This document shows, one piece after another, positions 22,217 to 33,857 of a stretch of DNA of 64,000 nt (positions are counted from its first letter, which is position 1; each line of letters opens with the position of its first letter). Source of the stretch: Lonicera japonica (taxonomy: Eukaryota > Streptophyta > Magnoliopsida > Dipsacales > Caprifoliaceae); contig JAKCWG010000081.1 of NCBI GenBank assembly GCA_021464415.1, forward strand, positions 21,004 through 85,003. Reading direction: 5' to 3'. Both the position numbers and the translations under genes were made by a program. The notes beneath the pieces are model-generated. The model worked only from the letters and a program-made list of their open reading frames with translations, made no database searches and was not told the origin of the DNA.

Positions 22217-25200
22217 TATAACACCCACTATGCAATTTCCTTACTGATTCCATTCAAAATCCCCATTTATGCAAAAACTGTAGGTTCGGGAGGCTAAATA
22301 AGGTTCGGGTGGTACTTGAGTGGTTTAGACCTTTTCCACACTTTATTTGTATGTTATTACACTCTCCTATAGGGTTGTAATTCATTTCAGGTGGTCCGAG
22401 CGAAATTCAAAAATTCACCTTCTACATCGCATTTACTAAAAAGTGTGTTCCTGTCTTGGAAAAGCCATAACTTCTCCATATGAAATCCAAATGAGTCCCA
22501 ATTTATTCCACTGGAAAGTTAATTCAATTATGTAAAACTTTCGTGTTTTTGCCGAGACCAAATTCTAACTCCACAGTGGCGAAAACTAAGCGCAAAGTGA
22601 TTAAACTACCGAAAGATAGCATCAGTGGGCATCAGTATACTGATGGCCCTTGGTCAATCGACTAATGGTCCCCAAATATGGTCAAAATCGAGTTTTTCTA
22701 GTGATTTGACCCTATTTTTATACAACCAAACCCCCTCTCCCTATTTTCATGCAACGCACTCCCAATACACCCCAAGAGAGTTCTAGAGAGAGATTTGGAG
22801 AGAATTTGGTGGGTTTCTTGAATTGATTCAAGATCCTACAAGATTTGTGCATATATTATCACTATTCATCATCTTCTCCACCTACACACCTCTATTAGAA
22901 CTTCAAGGCTAGCTAGGGTTTCAAAGTTTGGAGTTTATGCTTCTTCAAGTTGAGGATCTTGCTTCTTTAAGGTGGGAACACTATTATAAAACTTGTTTTT
23001 TAAACAATTACTAGTTGCATTAGAGTTTTCTACTCAAATTAGGGATTTTTATGAAAACCCTAGGTTTGTGATATTGCATATGGTTTGGGCTAGATTAATC
23101 TCCAATTGGTAGTTGATAATGATAGATTATCACTTAGAATGCATGTATGAACAAGTAATTTCATATATTTGGCTTATACATTTAGAGATTCATACTAAAC
23201 CCACTTTATGAAGAGTGTATGAATTGTAAATTGGGGGTTTGGGATTTGTGTGTAAAGAATGGTTAATTGAGGGTTATAGATGGTAGATGTACACACATAA
23301 GTCATTAGTGGAGAGTATTGAGTGTTTTCATTAAGTTTCACACTAAGAACCCACTAAGGCGAAAATGGTACACAATAACCTTTCAGTCTAGCGCTTTATA
23401 TGGAACATGGTTAGTACTAGGGACGAGAATACACCCTAGAAATATTATTAACTTAGTTTAGTGGGTTGGAGGTTACCATAGCCATAATTATAAGAGGCTA
23501 GCGTGTCGTAAGTATACCGATTAGGCGAGAATATTGAAATTGATGCATAGCTTGATAGATTGACATGAGAACGTTAATAAAGCTCATATGGCCTTAATTT
23601 TATATACGTGACACATTATGAGATATAAAGTATCAATAATGCACTAGTTGGCCAAAAAATATGAATAACCATGTAACAATAAGGCTCCAGATACAATGCG
23701 TGATAATGTCGCATATGATGATGATACGTAACTGATGTACAATTGTATAATTGTGTATATACATGTGGATTGCCATATGTGTGAGGGATGATGTGATTGA
23801 TGATATACATATATTGTTTAGAAAGAATCGATATATTCATGTTGTTATGATCACACGTATGTGTAGGATAGATTGATGGACTGAGCACTGGATCGCTATC
23901 GTGTGGCTCAAAGATAGGCCACCTAATTGCCGCCCCTAGGTGAAAGTCCCTAAACCGTACACAGGAAAATTCGGGGGTGATTCCACTCGTGGTTGAAAGT
24001 CCACAAAGGAGAGCCCACTCTATACATCTTACTTTCCAACTAACTATGTGTCCTCGGGCTATAGAGTTTTCCTGACATGCGGAGTAGGTCTCATGTGCCA
24101 CTACTGACCAAATGGCGAGTTTTTTAGAAAGTAGTTGGACTACTAATGGACATCACCCTGCTAGGGTGTCTCCTAGTGTAGTTCCTTTGGCTATCGACGT
24201 TGGCTTACATGGGTGTTCTCCTCGTTAACTATTTGGAGTGTCGTCCTTGGGAAAGTGTTTTGCATGAGTTATCTCTAAATGACTTACTTAGAGAACCAAG
24301 TCCCTGAGCCACTCCCCACTTAGAGGAGACATGGATAAGGACTTTTGGACCCTTCGGGATTCGTTGTACTGGGCTTAGTTGACCGTGGGGTGAAACTGAG
24401 GAATTATATTAGATATATGATACGAGAACTTATGTGATGTTGTTAATGGTGATATCATTGATTGTGTTTATTATTTCTGTATCATATCTTATGTTGTTGT
24501 ATATATATATTGACTTAGTTATATTGTGAATAACGTGAGATAGATGCGGACACTATCGAGCGAATCATAAAATACTTAGAGAACACTTGGCCATTCATAA
24601 TGTACTAATACATAAAATGAAAAGTATTAACACTATTGACCCTGGATACAAAATATGGGCGTGAGAACGTGTGTAGATTGTGGTAATAGATGGCTAGAGC
24701 ATAACGAACACAAAATACTAATAATCAAACCGGCAAGCATGGCTAATAGTACAGCTAAATGAGAGAACATTGTAGCGTAACTCTTTAGTTGGATGATCTA
24801 GTGACAATGCCTATGTCGGCCAAGTATGGAACTCATAACAAATTATAAACAAAGAGGAAATGTTAAATACTTGGCCTATAATTACCGACTTTCGACATAA
24901 GCACGGAATTATTAGGGAATATAATCGATATAAGCTTTAGCATGGGTTCACCTTAGCATGACAAACCTTAGGAAGCCAGTGTAGTAACGAGATGGCCTTA
25001 GACTAACAAACCTCCAGTGATACAAGAACATATCAGGGTTTATCTTAAAGAATGCTTAGAGGCGGGATAGGTTAGTTGGGGAGAGCTTCCGATGACTAGG
25101 ATAAGAATTCTAATGGGGTTCGGCTTGCATTTATGTGTGCATTGCATTGATTGTGTTTATTATTTCTGTATCATATCTTATGTTGTTGTATATATATATT

Positions 25201-26449
25201 GCCTCAATTATATTGTGAATAACGTGAGATAGATGCGGACACTATCGAGCGGATCATAAGATACTTAGAGAACACATGGCCATTCATAATGTACTAATAC
25301 ATAAAATGGAAAGTATTAACACTATTGACCCTGGATACAAAATATGGGCGTGAGAACGTGTGTAGATTGTAGGAATAGATGGCTAGAGCATAACGAACAC
25401 AAAATACTAATAATCAAACCGGCAAGCATGGCTAATGGTACAGCTAAATGAGAGAACATTGTAGCATAACTCTTTAGTTGGATGATCTAGTGACAATGCC
25501 TATATCGGCCAAGTATGGAACTCATAATAAATTATAAACAAAGAGGAAATGTTAAATACTTGGCCTATAATTACCGACTTTCGACATGAGCACGGAATTG
25601 TTAGGGAATATAATCGATATAAGCTTTAGCACGGGTTCACCTTAGCATGACAAACCTTAGGAAGCCAGTGTGGTAACGAGATGGCCTTGGACTAACAAAC
25701 CTCCAGTGATACAAGAACATATCAGGGTTTATCTTAAAGAACGCTTAGAGGCGGGATAGGTTAGTCGGGGAGAGCTTCCGGTGACTAGGATAAGAATTCT
25801 AATGGGGTTCGGCGTGCATTTGTGTGTGCATTGCATTGTTTTCCAAACTATAGTAATGAAGTAAAATACTTATTTTTTATATAAGGCTGCACGTGCTTTC
25901 GTATGTGATGTGTATTTTCTATTCAAACCTATATAGTTCCCACTAAGCCCGGATTTGGCTCATCCCGTTTTCTAACAGTTTTGTAGGATAGGCATCGGGG
26001 TTAAAGCTTAGTGTATTGTATATAGAAAGCCTTTGATGTCCATATACTGTCTTTAGTCCTTTTTGAGAAAGACTATTTTGTATAATCGATTTTTGGTTGT
26101 ATTGTAACATATTCAAACTTTAGTTTAGATGTTCAACCTTAGTATTGTTGTACAAACGACATTTTAAGTGAACTTGCATTAATGATTTCATATGTGGAGT
26201 GGATTTGAAATGTGGTTGGATGTGATTATGTATGTACGTAAATGGTTGAAACCTCACAGGTTGGTTTGTTACTTAAATGAACTCCACATGCCGAAATTTT
26301 ATAAAACGGGATTTTATTGGATTATATTTTTATTCAGAATAGTTTTTAAAAGTTGTGATTTTTATATTAAAATCCACTGTCGTGCACGGCATCCGCGACT
26401 AACTGGGTCTTCGAGGTGAAAATCTCGGAACAGGATTCTGGGCGTCACA
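22217..26449 (+). mobile_element. Solo gypsy-type LTR, 4.2 kb
   Basis: Flanked by exact 5-bp duplications CTAAT (22212-22216 and 26450-26454). It starts TATAACACCC (TG decayed to TA) and ends GGGCGTCACA. The related LTR at 61708-64000 starts TGTAACACCCCG and shares the order of landmarks, such as TCATCATCTTCTCCACCTAC and CTAAGGTGGGAACACTA. Its size without the internal duplication would be about 3.54 kb, long even for chromovirus-like gypsy LTRs. No internal region remains, so it formed by LTR recombination. Open stretches on its minus strand (23616-24101) recur in the second LTR only as degraded DNA and are not genes. Confidence 0.85.
24456..25838. repeat. 690-bp direct tandem duplication inside the solo LTR
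   Basis: Copy 1 spans 24456-25144 and copy 2 spans 25145-25838, both opening CATTGATTGTGTTTATTATT and closing near TGTGTGCATTG. By eye only a few percent of positions differ, so it is much younger than most repeats here. Confidence 0.9.
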
Positions 26450-26454
26450 CTAAT

Positions 26455-26565
26455 TCCAATTGATAGTCGGTGGATTCACTGCAAAATGAGAAAAAAGAAT
26501 AAGAAATCTTAAAAATAAACTTTAATTTAAATCAAAATTTGAATTGAATTAAAATAAAGTTTAAG
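26455..26565. other. Short spacer before the LINE
   Basis: AT-rich DNA continuing the pre-insertion sequence of the solo LTR (TCCAATTGATAGTCGG). Nothing recognised. Confidence 0.4.
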
Positions 26566-27546
26566 ATGGTTCTACTGCTTCTTGCTTTGTTTGAGACCAA
26601 GATTCATTTTGAAAGCATGGGGAACTATTTCCATCAGTTTGGCTTAAAGGAAAATATTCACGTCGACCCGACTGGCAAAACTAGAGGAATATGGTTAATG
26701 TGGGACCTGAGTACCATATCTTTTAAATCTTATCATGGTTCGGCTTAATGCATCCATGCGATTGTTACTAAGAGTGGATATGAATAATGATTGTTGTCCG
26801 CTGTTTATGCAAGCCCTGTTCATTATCTCCGGGATGAACTCTGGAAGAATCTTGGCATGGTCGCTAACCATTATAGAATCCCTTGGCTCGCTGCTAGGGA
26901 TTTTAATGATCATGCTAGTACCAGCAAAAATAAGAGTCTTAGACGGAGTAGTGATCAAAGGAGGGTCGAGAAGTTTGTCGACAATATGAACAAATGTAGG
27001 TTACTGGACCTCAGTTGCAATGGCTCAGAGATGACTTGGTCTAATGGGAGATTTAGATTGGCTAACACAATGGTCAGACTCGATAGAGCGCTCATTAACC
27101 CGGACTAGAGGATCAAGTTTCCCGAAGCAACTGTTTCTAACATCTAGCGTATGTACTCTAATCATTCTCCCATTATTGTTAATTTGGAAAGACCTAGCCC
27201 CTATGACCCCGCTACTAATAAAGTTAGACCCTTTCATTTCATTGCTAGCTGGTTTGAACAACCGGATTGCGATTCGGTTATTAGTAGTATGTGGAATGAT
27301 AATAACAGCCTTGGGGGAAACCTGCAACACTACACCAGTAATATCCTTTTATGGAACAAAGAAGTTTTTGGAAATATTTTCAATAAAAATAAAGTTTTAA
27401 AAGCTAGATTGAAGGGTATCAAAATTGCTCAAGAAAGGCAGTCTTCCCACGATTTAGATTTTCTTGAAAATGTCTTAAAAAAGACCTGGAATTTGTTTCA
27501 AAACAAGAAGAAATTCTTTAGCTTCAAAATTCTAGAGTTCAATTGA
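26566..27546 (+). pseudogene. LINE ORF2 endonuclease region
   Basis: Spread over frames: LLLLALFETKIHFESMGNYF (plant L1 endonuclease start region with ETK), then RDFNDHASTSKNKS, FVDNMNKCRLLDLSCNGSEM and TWSNGR. These are the usual APE-type endonuclease landmarks; NG(P/K)(R/Y)TW-type ends are variable. A linker to the reverse transcriptase follows (EVFGNIFNKNKVLKARLKGI). In the family it nicks target DNA to prime reverse transcription. Several frame changes break it. Confidence 0.75.
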
Positions 27547-27555
27547 TTACGGAGG

Positions 27556-28900
27556 GTGACTGCAATACAATTTTTTCTTCATATGTCTACTATCGTTCGC
27601 CGCAAACGTAATAAAATTGATAAATTGAAAATTGATGGTGCTTGGACAGAAGACCCTGAAGGTATTGCTCACCACATCAACTTTTATTATAATAGCATGT
27701 TTAAAGATCCTAATCATGGTGAATTTTTGGGTTATGACTTCCCTCCTAGTCCTAAGCTCACTAGTAGAGACAACCGTCGTTTAACTGCTTCTATATCTTG
27801 GTTTGAAGTGAGAAAAGATGCTTTTGATATGAAACGTCTTAAAGCCCCTGGCCCTGATGGGTTCCAGCCTAAATTCTTCCAATATTATTAGGACAAGGTG
27901 AGCACTTATGTTTTTAATTTTATCAATAAATGTTTTACTGGGTGGTTTTTTCCCCTAGAGCACAACAAATGCTACATCACCCTCATTCCCAAGGTGGATA
28001 ACCCGAAGTCCATCACTTATTTTAGACCAATCACCCTTTGTAATGTCATCTATAAGGCTGTAGCTAAAATTCTTATGAATAGGTACAGACCTTTGCTCGA
28101 TAAACTTGTGGATCCTTTCCAAGCTGGTTTTCTTTCGAGAAGACAAACTTCAAATAACATTATTGTTACCCAAGAGATTTTGCAAGACCTCCTAAAGAGG
28201 AAAATGAAGGAAGGGGGTATGATTTTGAAAATTGATCTTGAAAAGGCCTATGATAAAATTTCATGGTGTTTTCTTAAAAATACCCTTCTTAATTTCATTT
28301 TTGATCTTAAATGGATTAAGCTTATTATCAATTGTGCTACTAAAGTGATTTCTTCTGTGTTATGGAATGGCTACCCGCTTGATTCTCTTAGGTCGAGAAG
28401 AGGCCTCAGACAAGGGGACCCTCTTTCCCCCTATCTTTTCATCCTGTCTCGAATATCTCTCCAACACCATTAATAAAGTTGTTTATGATAATAAATAGAG
28501 ATGTATCAAAACCACGAGGGAGGGCCTATCCATATCCCATTTATTTTTTGTTGATGACCTGATGCTTTTTGCTCAAGCGGATATGGACAATGCGAATACT
28601 ATTATGGATATTTTGGAGGATTTTTGTGGGGTCTCGGGTCAAACCATTAACTTTCAAAAGTCTCAAATTTTTGTTTCCCCTAATGTTCCAAGGAGAAAGG
28701 ACTTAGCTCTTAGCTTCAAATGTGGTATTAGTCTCACATCTGATTTGGGTACCTATCTCGGTGCCCCTATCATTCTTGGAAGAGTGTCTAATAACATCTT
28801 CAATCCCATTATTGGAAAAATTAGAACAAACTTGTTGGGTGGAGGTCTAAACTCCTTTCTTTTGCGGGTCGGGCCACTCTTGTTCAGGCCGTGACCGCCA
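27556..28900 (+). pseudogene. LINE ORF2 reverse transcriptase region
   Basis: Motifs in order: KAPGPDGFQPKFFQYY (27841, with a TAG stop at 27889 where a Trp is usual), TLIPKVDNPKSITYFRPITL (about 27985), FQAGFLSRRQTSNNI, KIDLEKAYDKISW (about 28228), GLRQGDPLSPYLF (about 28402), then after a frameshift SHLFFVDDLMLFAQAD (about 28537). The catalytic box is FVDD, where plant L1 elements usually have FADD. The thumb region follows (GQTINFQKSQIF, then TYLGAPI). Confidence 0.85.
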
Positions 28901-28983
28901 CCATCCTAATTACACCATGCAAACTCTTAGATTGCCCATTACCACTTGTGATAAAATTGATAAATTAAATAATATTTTTTTTT

Positions 28984-29000
28984 GGGGGGGGGGGGGGGGG
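28984..29000. repeat. G17 homopolymer inside the LINE
   Basis: Seventeen G residues follow a run of T, at the place where plant L1 elements encode a short Phe-Phe-Trp-Gly block (TTTTTTTGGGG). It looks like slippage expansion of that codon run, or an assembly artefact. Confidence 0.85.
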
Positions 29001-29046
29001 TTTGGACGGATGATAAAAGAAAGTTCACCTTGTTAAATGGGATAAT

Positions 29047-29920
29047 GTGTGCAAGCTGAAAATCTTTGGGGACCTAGGCTTAAGGAAGTGTAGAGTGAAC
29101 AACAAAGCCCTGGTCTCCAAACTCGGTTGGAGAATGATCAATGAAGACAAACCCCTATGGGTAAAAGTTCTTAAATGTAAATATAAAGTCCCTCAAAATC
29201 CTAAAAACTGGAAGCATACTAGAACCCCCTCGCCCACTTGGAAAAGTATCTATAAAAATAAAAATACTCTTGGTAAGGGTATTATTTGGGCTGTTGGAGA
29301 TGGTAGATAAATTGATGTGTGGAAAGATAATTAGGTTGGCAACTCAACGCTTATTTCCAGGTTGGGCATTAATGACCTGAACTTTCCTGGTCTTAAAGTT
29401 AATAATTTTACATGTGGTAGAGGTGAATGGGATGATGTTAAACTGAATTCTTATTTTCCTTTGGATGTGGCCAAGGAGATTGGAGATATCCCCCTCTCCT
29501 CTACCACGGATATAAAAGACAAGCCCTCTTGGACGGGGAAGTGGTTCTGGGAAGTTCACGGTGGGAACTTGTTACTATTTTATTCTAAACCTCATCCATA
29601 TTTTTAGAATTTGTGATGTTGATTGGAAGTGGTTATGGAAGCTTAAACTCCCTAATATAATTACTTATTTTATTTGGTTACTCAGACAAAACAAGATTTT
29701 ATCTAGTGTTGCTTGTACCAAGCGTGGCATCACAAATTCTAAGTTGTGCAATTTTTACGGAGGCAGAGAAGATTGCAATCATATTTTCAAAACTTGTAAT
29801 CGGGCCATTATGGTTTGGAATTGTGTTTCTAGTAATTTTATCAACAATACAGGTGAGGTTGATTTTTTTACCCAAAGATGCGAATCTAATGAATATTCGT
29901 GTTAAGTTTATTGACCAAGT
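29047..29920 (+). pseudogene. LINE post-RT and zinc-binding region
   Basis: Fragments match the region after the RT in plant L1 ORF2: GDLGLRKCRVNNKALVSKLG, WRMINEDKPLWVKVLKCKY, then a zf-RVT-like piece (DWKWLWKLKLPNIITYFIWL, CNFYGGREDCNHIFKTC). Frame changes interrupt it between 29310 and 29560. Confidence 0.7.
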
Positions 29921-30132
29921 TCCGCAGAGTACTGCCTTTGCTTCCATTTTGTGGCATATTTGGAAGATGAGAAACAAACTCCAATTTGAGGGTACTATCA
30001 AATGATAACCAAGTGGCTATTAAAAGTGTTAAGTATGCTAAATGCATAAATGGTGTTTTTAATAAACTAAACTTGGTTGTCAGGTCCCCTGATCAACAAC
30101 TTATATGTTGGACCTTTCCCCCTATAGGTGAA

Positions 30133-30612
30133 ATGAAGATTAACACTGATGGTAGCTGCTTCGGGTATCCACCTTGGGGCAATTATGGAAGGCTTGTGAG
30201 GAGCAACTAAGGCAAATGGATCGAGGGGTTTTGTGGGGTTTTTGGAGCCTCCACACCCCTTCAAGCATAATTATGGGGCTTAAGGTAGGGGTTGAGGCTT
30301 GCTAAGGAGAATAACTAGATGGGGATCGTTATAGAAAGCGATTGCCAAGAAGCCATTAATCTGATTAATAATGATACTGATGAAGACAACCACCCTTGCC
30401 GCTCTCTTATCAAATACTGCAGAAGTCTCCGAAGAGAAATGGAACCCAAAGCCCAACATGTACTATGTGAAGCCAATAGGTGCGCTGATAAGATGGCAAA
30501 GATCAAAAGTAAACAAAGCGAGAAACTGGTTAAAATCCTAGTCCCGCCTCTTGAACTGGTTGATGACCTGCTGGCGGATGTTGAAAGAATTTCTTTCCCT
30601 TGGCGTTTCTAG
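30133..30612 (+). pseudogene. LINE RNase H domain
   Basis: MKINTDGSC (first catalytic Asp) at 30134, then ESDCQEAINLIN (Asp) near 30330 and HVLCEANRCADKMAK (final Asp) near 30460 outline an RNase H fold of the plant L1 type. It ends PWRF at 30612, shortly before the A-rich tail. Stops at about 30208 and 30317 and frame changes interrupt it. In the family it degrades the RNA strand of the RNA-DNA hybrid. Confidence 0.75.
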
Positions 30613-30655
30613 TTTATGTTTCTTTTTTCTTTCTTTGTAACAAAAAAAAAAGAGA

Positions 30656-31208
30656 AATATGCGCTTGATTCCTTGTTGTTTGCCTTTTCCTTTTTTTTTC
30701 CCAAGCATAGGTATATGTGCGCGTGTATACGGAAGTGAATTCTAAAACAATTTTCTCACAGTAATGTTATTAGCATTTGGCAAAAAAATTGGCCTCGAGT
30801 ATATATGCAGACCTCTTGCTTTATTTCCAGCAAACTTCAGGATTTGTTTTGGGTCAACTGGCTTACACAGTGAGCAAGTGGCTTAAGTGTAATTTTGATC
30901 AAATTCCTAAAAATGGCAATGAGCAAGTGTTCATCTTAGTGGCCACAGTTCATTGCAATGAGTTAGGGGTATTTTAGTAAATTCTAAATACTAGAAATAG
31001 TCTAATCAAGTACATCCACAAGAAATCAAGCAAACACAAAACCTAGGTCACAAAATAAAATGTCTACAATCCAATAATAGTGATGAAATACATTTTTCTC
31101 TTTCTTTTTAATTTGCAATATTGATATATGGTTGAACCATTTATTCTTATCACAATATACAACTATTCCATGGAACAAAGTATTTTTGGCAACTACTTTA
31201 ATATGTAA
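30656..31208. other. Intergenic, nothing recognised
   Basis: AT-rich sequence without long open frames of recognisable type. GAGCAAGTG and CTTAAGTG words recur near 30870-30925 but do not make a clear repeat. Confidence 0.4.
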
Positions 31209-32479
31209 GACTTAATGACCAATTTGACCAACGAACTTTACACCTTTTTCACTTTGGTCATTAAACTTTTTTTTTTGCCCCTTTACACACTGTACTCTTT
31301 AAAACGTTTCTATTTAGACGGGTGGCTTAACTTCCGTTAAAACACTCAGATGGAAAAATGACGTGGCATTTATTATCCCAGCTGGCAACCAACTGGACTC
31401 ATTTATTATCTACGTGGCATTTCTTCTCTTTTCTTTCTTCTTCTTCTTACTCATATACACAGAAAGAATGTTGTTGGTTGAAAATCTCATTCTTTTCGAT
31501 CAATAATGAACACGAAGCAAAAGAGGCAAAGGCCGAGGCTAGATCGAAGAAACTCAATCAAGAACATCGACTACGACGCTTCATTATCATCAACGCCATC
31601 CTCTTTGTCGTCGTTTGAAGAACACATCGCTTATTTTTCACACAAATTTATACATACACACATATTTATATACATACAAACATATGTATGCACACACATT
31701 TCATAAAAAGCTCTGTTTTTCACATAGATTTATATATACATAGAGATTTATATACCGACGAACATATATATCACACCCATTTCATCAAATGCTCTATTTT
31801 TCAAAATAGAAAAATCCATATCCCCTTTCCGATGAAGCCCTTAGTAGATGAGCACTGCATGAAGGTGAGAGGATGGTTGGCAGAAGACTATACTATTTTT
31901 TTTCCAGATCTGGAATGGGTCATTTTTCGGCGAAGACGGTGTGGGGGATGGTCAGCGAAAGACAGAGCATGGGAGAAGTGCGGTTCAACGGTGGCTATGC
32001 AAAAGTGGTGTTTAATGTTGAGTTTTCTTATTTTCAGACATTAATGGATTTGGGCGTGAATTTGAGAGATGGATTTTCATTTAAAAAGAAAAAAATTAGG
32101 GTTATTGACCTTCATGGTGAAGGGTTCTTTAGGGGAGATTAAATCTCATTTTATAGGGAAAAAATATTTATGTGTGTATATGTTTGTGTATATATATATG
32201 CCTATGTGTATATGAGTAAGGAGAAGAAGAAGAAAGAACTTTATCACATGAGAGAGAGAGAATGTGAATGAGTCAGCTGATTTGATGACGAAGCATCAAC
32301 ATAGATACTAGCTGTATTAGTAAAGCGGCGTCATTTTTCCATCCGAGTGTTTTAACGAAAGTTAACTGTCCAACTATAAACGTTTTAAAGAGTACAATGT
32401 GTAAATGGGCAAAAAAAAAGTTTAGTGACCAAAGTGAAAAAGGGTGTAAAATTCATTGGTCAAATTGGTCATTAAGCCA
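31209..32479. mobile_element. MULE-type element, 9-bp target duplication
   Basis: Left arm (GACTTAATGACCAATTTGAC, TTTTTCACTTTGGTCATTAA, GACGGGTGGCTTAAC) and right arm are inverse over about 150 bp. AATATGTAA stands on both sides (31200-31208 and 32480-32488), a 9-bp duplication typical of Mutator-like elements. No transposase. The middle holds a possible captured gene piece and imperfect direct repeats around ACATTTCATMAAAWGCTCT (about 31696 and 31778). Confidence 0.8.
31506..31618 (+). pseudogene. Possible captured MEKK1-like MAPKKK N terminus
   Basis: The frame from ATG at 31506 reads MNTKQKRQRPRLDRRNSIKN then IDYDASLSSTPSSLSSFEEH. The Arg-rich RRN/D..NI.YDA block followed by a Ser-rich run resembles, from memory, the N-terminal region of plant MEKK1-type MAP kinase kinase kinases. 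No kinase domain is present and the following residues are low complexity. If right, the MULE has carried a first-exon piece (a Pack-MULE). This rests on one short motif, so treat it as a hypothesis. Confidence 0.35.
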
Positions 32480-32488
32480 AATATGTAA

Positions 32489-33857
32489 CTATTCCATAAC
32501 TTTGTTTAACATTTTGATACAATCAAATATTTGTAATTATTAGATGTTTTATTCAAGTTTTCTTAATTTTAGGAGGCACATGAATCAAAGAATAATTATG
32601 ATTAGGGATTTTTGGGTCTAGAAATAGTTTAAATTTTGGCATGCATCTTTAACATTTAATCATTACCAAGTATAACCACTAGAATATTGTTGAACTATAA
32701 ATTCGGAAAAAAATTATTAACGAGCGTAAAACCTCTTTGTATTAGGTTAGTTATTTGTGCATAAAGTGCACCACGAATTGTTTGTGCAAAAATGCACCTT
32801 GAATTGAATTGTCTCTCAACGTGCAAGCTAATTATGGTCACACATGAGGGGGAGGATTTAAGAACATGATATACAATTTTTGGCCCACTACCTAACAATT
32901 TAAATTTTCAGGTGAGATAGCTTCCAGCTATTACTCCTTTTGGTTTTAACAAAAGCTATGGATCTTATAATTATCTTTTGAAAGTAATATTAGAAGTTGC
33001 AACACACTCAAAGTGTGTACAATATTATATTTAATAATAAGGGTGCATTTAGTTCCAAGCTAAACAACATTGTAATCCATCTCAAATTTTTTTATTTAAT
33101 TCTAACACAGTTCAACGTAATCTAACCTAATTAACTATAGATGTTAGCCCACTCCTTCAAAATAATATTGACTCCGCCCTTACATGATAATCTAAATTCT
33201 TCAAACACCTCAGATATATTATGTTCTATTGGTCAAAGTGGTTAACAAATGAGTTATTTATACTTAATTAAGGTCATGAGTTAAACCACAATCATTTACT
33301 TAATCTTAATATAATTGTTGATTGATGATAGATAACTACTTACATATTTTTATTGGTTTATCTTATATTTTATGTACAGTTCATAATTTGTCATAATTTG
33401 GTAGAGAATGTAATATGGTAGATTTTATGTCACGATGGATAATTTTCATTTTCGTTTGCGACCACTAAATATAATGGCATTATCAACGTAAGTTATGTAT
33501 GATATTCAAGTTCATAATATATGGCTGCATGCATATAGCACAACATTTGAATGAACAACTTAATATATATAACTAGAGTAGCTAAGATGGATCATATACT
33601 ACACCTATTGTTATTTTTTTCAATATCTAAATTGTCATGTTTAATTTTGACTCCTTAGAATTTGAAACAGCTTATTGTAATATTGAAAGAAGTTAAAGTA
33701 ACTAGTAACAAACCTTTAACCAGAACACTCACATCTATCAACCAATAAGGGCGAGAAGGAGAGAAATATTCGGTTAAATATACTTGGCATTTGGCAAGCA
33801 TTCCATTAATACATATTTATTTAAGTAGCATTATTTTAAAAAAAAAAAATTTAGTAC
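32489..33857. other. Intergenic, part of a duplicated flank
   Basis: 32489-33460 shows nothing recognisable. 33470-33660 (GTAAGTTATGTATGATATTC, CTAAGATGGATCATATACTA) repeats 40073-40270, and 33723-33780 repeats 40545-40605, so this is a gene-less relic of the F-box unit left flank. Confidence 0.6.

Larger units (their letters stand above)
26566..30655 (+). mobile_element. L1-type LINE with RNase H, 5 prime truncated and decayed
   Basis: The order endonuclease, reverse transcriptase, zinc-binding RT-associated domain, RNase H and a 3 prime A-rich tail (AACAAAAAAAAAAG at about 30640) is that of plant L1 elements with an acquired RNase H. ORF1 and the start of the endonuclease are missing. More than ten stops and frameshifts show it is inactive. 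I could not find target-site duplications. The neighbours are a solo gypsy LTR and AT-rich DNA. Confidence 0.85.

Noticed and set aside
23616..24101. 161-codon open stretch on the minus strand
   Set aside because: It lies within the gypsy solo LTR; the related LTR has only a shorter, diverged version (63654-63902), so it is LTR sequence read in a chance frame.
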